NCBI GenBank assembly: GCA_001949185.1
Contig: BDGG01000015.1
Location: 910,314 to 974,313 of the forward strand
Origin: Ramazzottius varieornatus
Taxonomy: Eukaryota > Tardigrada > Eutardigrada > Parachela > Ramazzottiidae
Direction of reading: 5' to 3'
Length of the DNA: 64,000 nucleotides
Part shown: positions 23,716-36,348 of the stretch, in pieces
Numbering within the stretch: position 1 is the stretch's first letter
How the letters are laid out: each line of letters opens with the position of its first letter
Program-made: the position numbers and the translations under genes
The notes under the pieces: generated by a model
The model's database searches: none
The model's input: only the letters and a program-made list of their open reading frames with translations
Told to the model about the DNA's origin: nothing

Positions 23716-24456
23716 ATGATCTGTCAAACGATGGCTCTGTCCTTCTTGGGCGTGGTACTCTTGTCCCAAATGGACGTTGCTACAGGTTCGTGGTCTCGCC
23801 TGATCAGCAAGCTAGTAGTCTTTGCACTTGCGGTACATGTGCTAAGAATTAGTCCGCGGCTGACCGCTCTTCTTGTTAAGGTTTGAAGTGTTACACCTGC
23901 ACTGTGGACATGGGTTCCAAGGTGTTTCCCCAGACGAATAAACCGTTGAAAGGCAACACTTGCATTGCTCGTGATGGCAGGGCGACACTTGATGCCAACT
24001 TTAAGACGGGAGCGGACTGCGGCGATCCTTCCCAGCTTTGCGGCACCGAATTCAAGTGGCAGATTCAGACAAACGACAGCAGTGTTGGCCGTGTCGATAT
24101 CAGTACGTGGGTCCAGCTCCTCCTTTCTATAATCAAGCGACCACTTACTATGCCTACCTTTAGTTAACTTCATTCGTGGATGTCTGCCTGCTTGTGACGG
24201 CGGTTCCATGGCCTGCGGAAAACAAGAGGATAACAGCACGGGACTGATTCCGGGCAGTAACATGACCAGTAGAAGTGCCAACTTCAATTACCGCGCACTG
24301 TGCAAAACGGACTATTGCAACGCTCACCCCATAGGAGGCGTATACATGGGACTGCTGGACGGAGATCAATTTGTCGCGCCCAGCCGCGCTGTGCAATTTC
24401 TTGCAGCCATTTTGCCCATCACTCTGGCGGTTCTGGCTGTTTTGTTTTCTACGTAA
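23716..24456 (+). CDS. GPI-anchored Ly6/three-finger-type protein
   Basis: Three exons (23716-23785, 23881-24102, 24164-24456) join in frame to 194 aa. Residues 1-23 are a signal peptide. The ectodomain begins GLKCYTCTV, the classic Ly6/uPAR opening, carries many cysteines and ends with the family signature CKTDYCN. A hydrophobic tail (about residues 175-194, FLAAILPITLAVLAVLF) follows a small-residue region and fits a GPI-anchor signal. Such proteins sit on the outer cell surface and often modulate receptors or ion channels, as quiver/sleepless does in flies. Two N-glycosylation sites (NDS, NMT) support secretion. The precise partner is unknown. A second ATG at 23731 would shorten the leader slightly. 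Confidence 0.82.
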
Positions 24457-24785
24457 ACAACAAACGTTGAAACTTTAGCTTGGCCTTAATTCCGATCTCC
24501 ATTCCTGTTTATTCTTGATGTAAATCTATAGGTGTTGAAGTTACGTATTTCGTTATGGCATAAAGAGTTTTCCAGAAACTGGGTTTTCAGTGCTGCCATC
24601 TGCCAAACCAGCATAGAGTTGCTGAAAGTTGATTGCTTGGATTGATTGAACCATCCCAATGAATCTAATGAGTCTAATCCAGTATCATTTCCGGTCGGAC
24701 TCCAAAACTAAAAGCGTCAAGGTCTTAAGGAGTTAGTCCGAACCTGTCAATATCACATTGTCCGCAACTACCAAAAACTACAAAG

Positions 24786-26392
24786 ATGGACCTACAAGGA
24801 CCAACGAAGAAGATCCTGCGCGAAACAGACGTGGCAACCTGGCAGGCGTCGCAAGTAACTTCATCCGAAAGGACGCTTGCGTTCTAATCTAAGACTCTCA
24901 TACGACAGCATATTATGTTGTGTCTATCTCTTTGCAGGCATACAGGGACTACTTAAAGTTCTTGCGAGATCTGAACCAAGCGGTTATGGGGAAGGAAAAC
25001 CAAAGTAAGACAACCGATACTCCAGTAAGTGCGTGTATTTAAGGCTACATTTACTTTGTGAACTTCATCGCTTGACGAGACGACTCGTTTGACCATGCAC
25101 CCATATCTCTGCAGATCGTCCACAGTCTGATATCCATGTTGAACACTCTGGATAAGTGGATCGACGAGACCCCTCCAGTTCAGCAAGCGCAGCGGTTTGG
25201 CAATCAAGCGTTCCGGACGTTTCATGGCCGACTAACGCAGGTACGACGCTGTTAACTTCCGGTCCTGTATTCGAGCGTATGGACTATGGACTATCGTAAT
25301 TAAGCCGGTCATCGACGAAGGTCTCGAACTCACTGTGTTGCAGGATGCCAGTAAGATTCTCCAAGAAGCGTTACCGGAAATAACGTCGTCGCCGTCTGTC
25401 GAAGAGCTGAAAGCGTATCTGCTGGATAGCTTCGGAAACAGTACTCGTATCGACTATGGCACAGGTAACCGGAAGGTGACTGCTTCTGGAATAGTTATAT
25501 GCTTAACAGACTTAGGAAGATTCTAAATCACGATCACGGTATGTTGTGTTGTCTTCCAGGTCACGAGGCGAACTTTATCATCTTTCTTTGCTGTCTTTCA
25601 AAACTGGGATTGATCACGAAGGAGGATTTTACGCCATTGGTGACGAAAGTCTTCAAACGGTACTCGTATATTCAGTGGCCGTACTACCGGTAAATGTCAC
25701 GTCTTTCTAATAAGCCATTGCTTCAGGTATCTAGAACTGTGTCGGAAACTTCAGTTAACTTATAAAATGGAACCAGCCGGAAGTCACGGAGTATGGAGCT
25801 TGGATGACTTTCAGTTCGTTCCATTCATATGGGGAAGTGCGCAGCTTGTCGGTGAGTGAGGTTCCCCAATGACGAACCCCCACAGACCGGAAGTGAAAGT
25901 TTCTGCAGAGACCAAAGTTTACTTTCAGACCGTCCTTTACTGGATACTCGGTCGTATTTGGACGAGCAGACTGTGGAGCGGTTGAAAGACGATTTCCTTT
26001 TCATGGGTTGCATCGATTTTATAAATAAGGTATGGTGAATTTTCTGCAGTCCCTTTCGTCGCATTATGCTATTAATATCAGTTTGATGAGCTCCATATTG
26101 TTTCTTTGTTTCTTTGCAGGTGAAAAGCGGCCCCTTTTCTGAGCATTCCAATCAACTTTGGAACATCAGCGCAGTGCCCAGTTGGTCCAAGATCAATCTG
26201 GGGCTATTCAAGAAATACGAAGCCGAGGTGCGTACTACTCTCCGTATCGTTAGATGTTTGTCTAAAACCACCAGCACATGAAAACCATCACTGGTGATAA
26301 TGAAATCTCCTGTCTTGTAGGTCTTGCAAAAGTTCCCTGTCGTACAGCATATCTTATTTGGATCTCTTTTTTCTTTCGACCCCGTGAAATGA
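24786..26392 (+). CDS. PTPA: PP2A phosphatase activator, a peptidyl-prolyl isomerase
   Basis: PTPA (PPP2R4) activates PP2A catalytic subunits by ATP- and metal-dependent remodelling in cytoplasm and nucleus. Nine exons: 24786-24854, 24938-25024, 25115-25240, 25344-25464, 25560-25659, 25727-25851, 25929-26029, 26120-26227 and 26321-26392. They join in frame to 302 aa, slightly shorter than human PTPA. Diagnostic blocks are [46 protein letters not shown] and [14 protein letters not shown]. The start codon is followed at once by a short first exon. Upstream lies only about 330 bases of spacer from the Ly6-type gene. It ends convergent with the calponin-family gene. Confidence 0.96.
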
Positions 26393-26827
26393 AACCTGTC
26401 CGGCGACGTTCGAGTAATATCTTTGATACTTGTGGATTTTATTGTTGTGTGGTCCAAGTCAACCAAAAAGAGAATAAACCAGCTGCGCTTTGCCTCGGAG
26501 TATGCTATGGCCAGCAGTAAGTACCATAACATGGAAACGATCAAGAGCCAAAACAATAAAAGTACATAGAAGGAGTTGCTGTTATCTTGCCGCCGGCATT
26601 GCACTAAAAGACGCCTTATGTTATGGCGTACTAGGTGTTTGCTGGAGGCCATTGCTTGTCCGGAATGGTTCGACAAGCAAAGAGCAAGACATGGCTCAAC
26701 AAGTAGATCAGCTGTAATGGTGATTTGGATAGAAAGCTAGCGGTCGTTGTGTTGTAATCCAGGAGCAATTTTCTGGAGGAATGGCCTAATTGTGGCTTGA
26801 ATATGTCCGAAGAACCGCAAGCCGGCC

Positions 26828-27746
26828 CTACATATGGCGCGTGTTGCCAAAGTTGATGCCACTCTGGGTCGCTCCTTTATTCGAACCCATCTGAAGAAGA
26901 ACACATAAGCGTACTTAATTAGCTCAGGAAGAAAGGCATGCCTAACTTATATGAAAGACGGACAAATACCTGTAGACCGATCATGCCTTCGCTAGCTCTC
27001 ATTTGGTCCTCTGAGAAATCGCGGACATTCTTGTCAGATTCCTTGGGACCAATACTGGGCTTTCCGAATTTGCCAGCCTAAACAGTGGACTGAATTTTAT
27101 CCAGTTCCGTACATATGAGTAGGTACGATCATCGTTAAGCCTGAAGGGTATTGATGCAGAGCAGGACCTTACCTTCCGGCCGAGAGATTCTAAGCAGATC
27201 ACCACAGCGTTGAGATTCTGTCGCTCCCACAGATCCACACTCTAACAAAGAAGGCTAGCCGTAAAGCAACGTCATTCTGCAGGCAGTTGTCAACGGGGTA
27301 CAGTGGACCTCTCAGAAGACCACGGCTGACCTGAAAGAGTTCTGTCGTGGGAACGCCCATGCTGTTGGCTGCCCGGCAGAAGTTATTTATGTTCTCCATA
27401 CATTTGAAAGCCTACAAAAGCCAGAAGCTATCAACCATCAGAACATCTCGGATGGAACCTGCAAGACGAGCTTTCGTCTACCATTTTGCTCATTTCGATT
27501 TTCTTGATGCTTCCGGGTTGCAGCTCGTTGGCAAGTCTACAAAGCAAGCACATCATTCTGCAGCCGGCTCGGGGAAGTTTTACCAAAGGTGCGCATTCTT
27601 GGTTACCTGCAGAGGACAACACCATCTTTCAGGCTCTCGTAAAAGTCCTCGGCTTTGCCGCTGGTGTTAACGCTTTGGTCGTTCAGTACCAGGTTTATCC
27701 AGCTCGACACTTCGGAGGCTCGCGCTTCGTCGTATTTCCGTTGAAG
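26828..27746 (-). CDS. Calponin/transgelin family protein, first exon unresolved
   Basis: Actin-associated cytoskeletal protein of the Mp20/transgelin type. Six exons join in frame: 27607-27746, 27482-27536, 27411 down to 27331, 27173-27241, 26970-27077 and 26828-26890. They give 171 aa. A calponin-homology domain runs from KYDEARASEVSSWI through LKDGVVLCRLANELQPGS to VDLWERQNLNAVV. The C-terminal calponin-like repeat is IGLQMGSNKGATQSG, followed by NFGNTRHM. The first exon must end in phase 0. A candidate ATG at about 27850 gives an 18-residue leader with a weak donor, so I leave the start open. The family is usually about 180-200 aa. Ends 435 bases from PTPA, tail-to-tail. Confidence 0.9.
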
Positions 27747-28279
27747 CTACAATCATAAAAAAAACACAGCGTCATACGTCTGAATAACAATAACGAGGTA
27801 TCTGCAGCCCATCAGAATGATGGTCGTGGGGTCAGTGCTCTGCGTCATGATTACGGGGTATGCTCTTCTCCATCATCTTCTAAGCAGTTAACTCTTCACC
27901 GTTCGGAACTTGGACACTGTCTCGAGTTACTCTTCAGACATCACAGACAACGATCTAGGAAATTTATGCTAGCTCACAGCATCTTTATCGAAAACCACAG
28001 CGAGATACGGAAGTGCAAGATGCCGTAAAGCGATGAGTGGTACGGCCTTGGGGCGTTCAATCATTAGCTAATTACAATGGACGTCCCGCGGTCGCCCAGC
28101 TCTTCCGAGCATGCAGCCTGCGACGGTCGGACGTAAACTCCGTCTGTGATGGAAAATCTTAAAACAAATGGCTGTAATTTTTACCATCACCTTGACCAAC
28201 AGATTAGTTTTGTCACGGAGCTACAGCACCGTATCGGCGCACCTCAACAAACATCGGCAACCACAATCTGCCCATTCGG

Positions 28280-28340
28280 TCATGCACTTGCATACCGGGA
28301 CCCATAACTTCAGCATCACATGTTGGTATGTAGGTTTGCG
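28280..28340. repeat. CCTGCATAC-family hairpin, intergenic
   Basis: CACTTGCATACC at the left pairs with GGTATGTAGGTTTG at the right around a loop of about 35 bases. Confidence 0.6.
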
Positions 28341-29042
28341 ATAAATCATCATATTCAACCACTGACTTTCTCCAACGCCCGCTTCGTCGTTTAACTCAGG
28401 GAGAACAAGAAAACAAATGCGATTTTAGGTGACCCAAATCAGAAAAAATCATGAAAGATATTCAGGAGCTTTTCGAAATAGTCCAAAGCTTTGCGTGTTA
28501 TTACGTCTGTCAGTCTAACACGGAAGTGTTCTTGTTGACCAACGGCTCTTCATGTGGACTTGACCAATGAGGCAAACAGATCACATTGTTATTTTTGGTA
28601 AATAGTAACATAATGCCATGCGCCGGCTATTGTGTGGAAAATTGCCTGCCCAAAGCAGCAGAATACTGCGTAACGCGCTGGCCTCCGCAAAAAAGAGCCG
28701 TCGGTATGGGGCACTGTAAATATGCAAACAATGGTTGGTGTTTCATCGTGACCAGCGCCGCATTGTGGCACATCTCTCAAGTGCCAGCCAACTCGACGAA
28801 AGTAGGCATTGAACCAGCACCAAATTGCCGATTAAGACCTCGACCAACAACCCGCCGCCACAACTTTGATACCACCTTGGGTTCCTCATCACATACCACC
28901 CCTCCTAAGCTCGGCCATACTGAACCACTGGACACACTCCGATTACCGCTGTCGCGTATCCTTCTGCCACGCTAACACCTTTTACGGAGGCGTCGAGACC
29001 ACCAACAACTAATCTTCTTCTCAAATGGAACGTTGGCAAATG

Positions 29043-29150
29043 ATTTCACCAGATCGTCATCTCAGGCGGCGCACATTGCTATTTTTCTTGGCAGAGAGCG
29101 TGCGCCACTCAGAAAAACGATCCGGATAAATTCATGTTTCCACGTCCCAA
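29043..29150. repeat. CAAGTGGCGCAC hairpin element, copy 7 (one unit)
   Basis: Single hairpin with flanks CAGATCGTCATCTCAGG and GAAAAACGATCCGGATAAA. It is one of only two copies not inside an intron that I can place. Confidence 0.75.
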
Positions 29151-31124
29151 ATAACACCCCACTGATCAAGTTTGTGCATCCATAAGACCAGAAAGAAAAA
29201 AGGTTTACGAGTTGGTAAGTCTTCATGGCAGCAGCATACCTTCAGCTTGGTGTTGGGCGCTAACCGAGACGAAGACCCGTTCATTGTGAATAACGGCAGG
29301 AATAATATGACCGATAAAATATCAATAAAGAATTCCGCAAAAGTGTTTACACCAATCGGAAAAGCACCTTTTGGATATTCTGCCAACTTCACAAATTTCT
29401 CAAAGGACGCACAACTTGCGTATTGCGGCTTTGAGGGTCGATAGCAAGTCACACATGGTGCTCGTCATAGTATGGCAAGGGGGAAAACTGGGATAGGTTC
29501 TCTGATTCGATGGCGGCCTCGCAGACTCAACACTGTCCTTATCTCGATAAGCCACACTACCGCGTTGGTCAGTACGGACCAGTCACCTGGTAGAACTGAG
29601 ACTACGTTACGGTATATTCACTTCATCGTATCTCTTTCCTCGCCATGTCGTAAAGACTTGACAAGTGGCGCTAGCTCTGCTCTCTTTCGGGTATCCTCGT
29701 CAATTGTAACTTCGTACGCAGTTCAAGTTTTGAACTAGCTCAACGGTAGAGAGCCTAGCTAGCTCGATTCGACACAGTAGAGTTGGCGCTAGGTCTTATC
29801 AATTCGATTGATGGGGTGTAAATTTCAAGCCCAAACTTTAAACTGGCTGAGCTCTTCTCAGCCATTAAACCTCGCTAACATATATTATGCTTCATTGTAT
29901 GGCGTACCTTATTGTGGGTCTCGGCAGCCAATCCACTCTTCGATGCTCGCCCAAACGTGGCCGATGCCATTGTATGCAAAGAAAGTTCCTCCGAAGCGTT
30001 CCACGAACCAACAACGGAAAACAATCTGCACCAACCCAGCGAAATTTTTTGATGATAATTCCCAACGATAAATCAGGAAAGAGTAACAACAAAAGAAAAG
30101 GTTCGCACTTACGGTTAGGAATTTACTTCCGGCTAGTCTGATGCTAGTCGGTGTGCGGTTCCGGGGGAAAGGTACACAAGATAGTGTTGGGCAGGTTTGT
30201 TTGTGATAACCTTCAAGTTCACGCTGATCTTCGGTCGAGTCAACACGAAGGTAAGGTTCGATCAAGCTAGAGCGAACCAGAAATTGTCGAGCGTCTAGCA
30301 GTGCGATATACGATACTGGCAGTAATATGGCGCAGTTCACTGTATAACAATGCGCCGTCAAAACGGTATAGAAGAGCGTCTCCGCGGTTATTCGCTCAAC
30401 CGTAAGTGAAATACTTGAGCACTAGGCAGTTGGAAAACCTGTCTTCTTCAAGACCTTCAAGACTTTCAAGACTTTGATCGCCTAGTAATCAAAGCAATAC
30501 ATCCGGATGACTCAGGCTATGCGCTCGACACCTTCTCATCTTTCTGAAGCATTATTGCTTCCATGCGTCATGAAGTACTCAAAGACCCAAAGGACCTCTG
30601 TTCGATAAGCTATAGCGCAGTGATGAGCCACCGAGTAATGGAACATCTGCAGCCTCGCTCGCAGTGATTTCTAACAGACGGTGCCAATGATCAACTGCAT
30701 AACTTCCCTTTATGCCCCATCACGTAATATTGATACCCTGACGTGGAATCTGCAAAGATAACAAATTCCAATGTCCAGCCTCATTTCCAGATAGTCACCG
30801 ACAACCCACACGCCTAAACTTTACATTAAAGAAATTAATTACAAGGGAGAATTTCTTACATGTACTTTACTTTACCCTTGCCCCCTTGGCTTCTTCGCAC
30901 AGAATCTAAATTGAGCGTTCCTGTTTTTGGTAAAATAATCTAAGATCGTTCTGCTGCTGCTGCTGCAAAACTGCAAGAGTAGAAATTACAACAACAACAA
31001 ACATGAATGAAATACTGTAAAAATAAAAAGAAATTCAAAACAGATTCATTACCCACAGAAGAGCCAGAAGAACACCTCTGGCAAAGGTAGGGAAGGTGAA
31101 GCAGGCTTCTTTTTGGGTGGAAAA

Positions 31125-32692
31125 TCACCGAAAATCGATGGTCGAGGTAGGGAAAACGGAAGAAGTCTTCTTGGGTACGTCATCGCGACTTCTAGGACGG
31201 ATCTTCTCGAAGAAGAACTGCTGGCCACGGTCCACAAGTCGATCGTCCTTCTCAACCAGCGTCCTTCTCTTCACTGACTGAAAGTTATCGTAGGCGAACC
31301 GATAGAAGTCGGCTTCGGCCTTGTAGATGGGCGAGGCCATCAGAGTCTCTTTGGTGGCAGGCGAAGGTTCCGTCTTGTTGAAGGTCTTCCTCAAATGAGA
31401 CTTTTCACCATTGCGGTACAAGTCCAAGGCTCCATGGAACATAGAAGGTAACGTGGTCTCTAGCATCACCACGAAGTCCTCCAGTTCTTCCGTGACACCC
31501 ACCAGGAAGTACTTGTCTATCAAGTGACGCTTCGCTTGTTCTAATGCCCAACTGTTCCCTGGTGGATTCCAGCATGCACTTGCATGTCCGCAGAAGAATG
31601 GAACTTGTAGCCACATGTTCATTGGGTCACAGTCCTTTCCGTCTAAGTACAGAATGCAGCGGATTAATCTGGACGGTGCAGGATCGTCTTTTACCTGTCT
31701 ACAAACACCTGCATACACTGATCATCGTACATACAGCAACTCGCAGGTATGCAGATGGATGATTTTTGCACGTTGTACGAGTGTCAAGTACTTGCATACA
31801 GACGAACCATCCCATAAACGTAGTCCAATGTATGCAAGTGTGTGATTCTACCCTTTTTGGGATTAATGAATTTGAAACCCATAAATCTTCACGGATTCAA
31901 TTCTTACGCTCAGAAACGCAGTCGTCAATCGATTTCTTATCTCCCTGTTTTCTGCGCGTCAAATGTGGCCGAAAATTGTCGCCGTATCGGACGAAGTAAT
32001 AGTAGCTCACAAGACGATCGATGGGGTCACGGACGACGTTTATCCACAATGGCATCTTGGTCACTCCGAAAGCGGCAAAGTCGAAATAGGCTAGATGCCC
32101 GTGGAACAAGCCTGGGTGCTTCTCGTACCATCCACTGACGTTGTGAGCAAAACGGTATTGGTCCGACAAGGACATGACATGCGAGTTCCTGCTTGTGTTG
32201 AGGTGCAAGACGTTGAATCTGTTCTTTCCGCAAAGATCATAAGCAAGACCTGTCAGCGTTGTGCTTCCCGTCTTTGGTACACGGTTATATATAAGGACAC
32301 TGTCCGAAGCAGTTAGGGCATGACTACCTGCAAAACAGTGAGAAATGTGAACGGAACGATAATAACAATGGAATAATCATCGCCTCAAAACACAAGCGCA
32401 TTAGGTACGATAGCCACTGCTATCACGCGTTGTCTAACATGAGATGGGAGTACGTCATGCGCTGGTTTCCGCAATATGTAATCATTTGGAAATTGGTTGC
32501 TACTGTTTGCTTCAATGCGTACTCACCATCAGTTTCTTCCGAGCCCGACAAACGACGACTCCTGGCGACGGTAGGCAGAGTGAAAGACCACGGTCCGACC
32601 TGCAGACCTGTCAAGAAGGAGCAAAGGATAACGAAGAGAAGCGCTCCAAACCCACACAGCGAAAACATCACGACTTTCAAGGACAGCATCAT
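31125..32692 (-). CDS. HS2ST1: Heparan sulfate 2-O-sulfotransferase
   Basis: Golgi type II enzyme that moves sulfate from PAPS to the 2-O position of iduronic acid in heparan sulfate. Three exons (32527-32692, 31908-32327, 31125-31642) join in frame to 367 aa; human is 356. A single anchor helix spans about residues 8-28. The PAPS 5'-phosphosulfate loop is VPKTGSTTL. The catalytic-region His lies in FHGHLAYFDF. The 3'-phosphate block is VRDPIDRLVSYYYFVR, followed by RRKQGDKKS and FFCGH. ELEDFVVMLE and FFFEKIRP close the domain. The second intron carries two CCTGCATAC units (31695-31752 and 31784-31840). With CHSY it makes two glycosaminoglycan enzymes within 14 kb, probably by chance. Confidence 0.97.
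31695..31840. repeat. CCTGCATAC hairpins, two units in HS2ST1 intron 2
   Basis: Unit 1: ACACCTGCATACAC pairs with CGCAGGTATGCAG. Unit 2: TACTTGCATACAG pairs with TGTATGCAAGTG. Confidence 0.7.
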
Positions 32693-33780
32693 TCCAGTTG
32701 CCCCTCGGCAGATCCCGCTGTCCGGGCAGAATCCGTTAACTTTATAGTTGAAGTTCAGAGCTCAGCGAGGCTTAGCTGAGAGCGCTCTCAGGTGGAATAA
32801 GGCAGCCATTGGGATTCAAGGTATGAGTATTCGTACCACTTGTCCATATTTTCCTCCGCGCGCGGCAATTTTGCAGCGAGTTGGCCAGACATCTGAGACT
32901 CTACATCCATGATATCTTCCAGCGTCTTCTTCATCCGATCATCTCGTTTCTTTCCCACATCAAATCTGCCCAGAGTAGGGCACCAGGAGAACCCAGAAGC
33001 TGGAGAAGTGGAAACGACTCAAACGGGATTACGACTTACGTGAATAGTGAATACCAATTATCAAAACAAATTCATCAGTCGTCACGGTTGTCGGTTATGT
33101 TAGTATGATCATGTACGTGAGTGACGTCAGCAATTTAGACACCACTAATACGTCATACCGACCCGGAAGTCGATGCTTTGTTTACAAAGTTATAGTGACT
33201 TTAATTTTGATTTCTACAGAACAGTCCGGATCCGCTTTTGCTTCGTTGTTCTCGTTTGATCCACGGACATCCGTCATTTATCTATGAGTGAACCGAGTTG
33301 GCCTCGTATCACTACTATGTAAAATGAGTGAAAAGCGGCATTTTATTGTGCGCTGCTCACATCTCCAAGCATTTGGAAGCTTCCTCCGCGGCAGTTAGGA
33401 TGGCTAGGTGTGCTGAACGGCTACCCGTTGGACGATGTCGAGGAGCTGAGGACCATGAACAACTAAGAATAGCACACGATTCGTCAGCGATCAGGCAGTA
33501 CTTGGAAGAGGAGGAAGTCCGCCAAATAGTCATTCAGTTCAGAGTTTCAGATGGCTTTTCGCCGGTTCCACCAGCTCGTCCATCAGCACTATCTATTCGT
33601 TTAACACAGCGAAAGCTTTCCTGGCTCCGTCACGTAATTCCAGGCAGTATTTCTACAGAGAGTTTCCGAAAGATATGTTTTGCTTGGTACAAATTTACTG
33701 TGGAAGAGAACTGCGATATTTACTTTTAACAATAAACTCCAAGCTTTCCAGGGCAGTGACAAGCACACGTTCATAGCTTC
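32693..33780. other. Spacer between HS2ST1 and EXOSC9
   Basis: Upstream of HS2ST1 and downstream of EXOSC9, both on the minus strand. I recognise no gene or repeat. Short frames at 32881-33108 and 33328-33729 lack support. Confidence 0.4.
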
Positions 33781-35868
33781 TCAAAAGTCGCCTGCTGTCA
33801 GTGTCGTTGTTTCCTCTTCACTCTCTGATCCACCGAGCTCTTCGCCGTCATCTAGGAAGAAATCAACATCGTTGTTTTAGTTCGATTGGAAGTTCATTCC
33901 GCGTAAACTTACCGTCTTCCATTTCCTCATCATCCTCGTCTTCCTCCACCATCTCGGTCGGACGACCAGTCTTCGGTGTTTCCTTCGTAGTAGAAATGAT
34001 TACTCCATGTTCTGGCATCTAAAGGACAAACACATTGTTACTCCATGACAGCTCAAAAAGGATCACGGGTCATGGAAACTTACCACAGGTTGCATGAGAC
34101 CCAGCTGTGCAGCGCGATCAGCTACGGACTGCCGGCTTTCGTCGATTATACCGGTAGCTTCGGATTTTGATCGACGTAAATTGACCATAATGTCCAAGTT
34201 CAGGTTTTTGGTTCTAAAATGAGAAATATGTGCGCAATTCAGCAAGAAATGGGAGACCGGCAAACGACACCTATTAGGTATCTCAAGTGGCGCACGCTTC
34301 CAGTCAAAAGCACAAGAAACTTGCGCCACTTGACTCAATGATCTTGTACGTGCCGTTTACCGGCCTGACGGGCAGTGACGGCCTCCCAGATGCAGTCAAA
34401 AACAACGGAAATCACCGGGAACTTATGTAGTCTTCTGACAGTTGCCGAAGCCTCAGAGCTGCATCTTTACTCCGCAACGCTGCTATCTCGACACATCTTT
34501 GGATCTGGAACAAGGAAGTAGCAAAAATCCCATGAATTTCATAGGAGGGTTAGGCAGCTTACCGTTTCCATTGGCAAGGCAGCAACGCCTCGTTTATAAG
34601 TGCCGCATATCTCCGAGTTTTGGTTGACCACGACAGTCAAATTGCCATTCAAGACGATTTCCTCCTTCCCACTTGGGTCCACAATGACTAAATCACTAAA
34701 AAGTATGAACTGGAAATGGGTCCAAACAACAGCGGAAAAAACGAAAGATGGGAAAAATTTCAATGTGAATCCGCACTGACAACTTTGGCGAACCTGGCAG
34801 CTTGAAAGCTGAAGGTGGTCGAGATGGGAATGTGGTTCACTTGCAATGCAATGGGCGTCCTTTCATACATACTCAACTACAACTCAATACAACAAAATGG
34901 CATTTTAATATTCATTTTTAGTTCTAGTTTTCAAGCCACTGAAAGAATAGTAGAACCCCGCCGGAAACATACAGCAACAATTTTATCTCCTTCGACGGAA
35001 ATTTCAGGGCGTCTATCAAGAAAAAATCGATACTCGTTTGCGAACAGTCAAAAAAGAATATGCTAGACGCGTTAAGGAACTTACTGAGCAACCAGGAGGG
35101 AAGCTACGGCAGCCAGGCATGTAGCATCGAAGAGGTTTCCGTCAGCTTGTATTATATCCAGAGAAAGATGCACTTGGAAGACCTGAAATGGAGACACCAG
35201 TGTAAATCCTCTTGCACTACCAAAGATTTCCTTATCGAACTTACCACTCTTCCTCGTGAGATGCAGAGGCTTTCATCGTCGATGCATTTGGACCAGAATA
35301 TGGCAGATTTGATATGTTGTCTTAACTGGCGTCGAAGAGTCCGTAATCTGGGAAGAGGGAAAAATGGTCAATTAAGGCTCATTAAGCACTAATGACCGAA
35401 GTGATACTTTACTAAGCGCTTACCGGTTTCTGCTCGGCTGGAACTTGAGAAAGCTTATGGGGTTTATGCTCAAATCAATCTTAGAAGTACCCTTGTTCTG
35501 GTTTGGATTGTTTGTCCTCTTTGGCGAGACCTCAACGGAACTGATTACACTGCAGAAGCACCAATCATATATGGCGCTTAATTATAATAAACAATTAGGG
35601 TATTCTGTGAAACGTACGTCGTGTTTCCCAGGTTGACGACGCAGCTTCCAGGATCCCTTCCGTAGACCATTTGCCAGTCCCGATAGTCGAAAGCAGTTCT
35701 TTTGTCTTCCCTCTGGGAAAATCCAAACAAGATCGTTTGCGCAAGTTATCATGGTACCGAACTTCCGGCGAACGAGTTACTGTATCCAGCTCGTTTACGC
35801 ACCTGTCCGAATTTAAGGAAGCGAAGATAAGTATCTCGTTCAGCAATGCTAACATAGGACCCATCCAT
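33781..35868 (-). CDS. EXOSC9: Exosome complex subunit RRP45
   Basis: Catalytically inert RNase PH-type subunit of the RNA exosome ring, which degrades and trims RNA in nucleus and cytoplasm. Twelve exons: 35803-35868, 35618-35712, 35424-35549, 35245-35347, 35085-35182, 34973-35012, 34794-34876, 34563-34695, 34416-34504, 34084-34213, 33913-34018 and 33781-33851. They join in frame to 379 aa. Landmarks are FDYRDWQMVYGRDPGSCVV, DDESLCISRG, IIQADGNLFDATCLAA, VNHIPIST, LVIVDPSGKEE and an acidic C-terminal tail (EEDEDDEEMED) as in EXOSC9. The usual RLDGR motif before DYR reads REDKRTAFDYR here. The smallest exon is 40 bases. ATG 35868 is chosen because it leads straight into the conserved ERDTYLRFLK helix. 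Confidence 0.92.
34250..34365. repeat. CAAGTGGCGCAC hairpin element, copy 8 (one unit)
   Basis: Fills EXOSC9 intron 9. Outer ends ACCGGCAAACGACA and CCGTTTACCGGC are also complementary. Confidence 0.8.
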
Positions 35869-36348
35869 TACTGCGTCCCTGTATGAAGCTTGATTCTGGA
35901 AGTTTCGGCCGTACGAAGTTTCAAACGCGGGGAAAGAGTGATCACTCTGGTGGGGAGAAAAGAAAAGTGGAAACAGTCGGAAACTGGCGAAACACGAAAG
36001 CAGCCGCCAGTCCGCCACCAGTGCTCAGCAGGTAAACTCCTCCCGACCTTCCGAATGGCTTGCCAAAAGACGAAGTAACGTTGTGGATCATCCAGACAAA
36101 TCGGGGGGAGATTGAATGACTTGATTATTTTAATAAATCCTTGACTCAGTTGATTGCGGTTTATTCTTGATTAAACGGCAGGTTTTTTGGCAGGCCAGGC
36201 TTTTAGCGCTCTGGTGTACCCAGATCGGTCGGGAAGAGTTTACCTGCTACGCACTGGCCGCCACAGACCCACAGTCCAAAGTCCAAACTCCTAAGAGCGA
36301 TGGTTGAGCCCAGTCAGCAATCAAAATTGTCAAACTTCCGGTGACGCA

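Larger units (their letters stand above)
27860..31124. other. Gene-poor stretch
   Basis: About 3.2 kb with no gene I can support. It contains a CCTGCATAC-family hairpin near 28280-28340 and CAAGTGGCGCAC copy 7. Open frames at 28586-28975 (+) and 29909-30361 (-) lack domains and good codon context. A short A-box-like string near 29735-29750 is discussed among the rejected items. Confidence 0.4.

Noticed and set aside
28586-28975. 129-codon plus-strand ORF as a gene
   Set aside because: It does not start with ATG, its composition is rich in low-complexity Pro/Arg/Thr at the end, and it has no matching exons around it.
29730-29775. tRNA-like string with TAGCTCAACGGTAGAG (A-box-like) and CTCGATTCGAC (B-box-like)
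   Set aside because: The two boxes are only about 11 bases apart, no anticodon arm or acceptor stem can be drawn, and the region is too short for a tRNA. At most it is a decayed tRNA-derived fragment.
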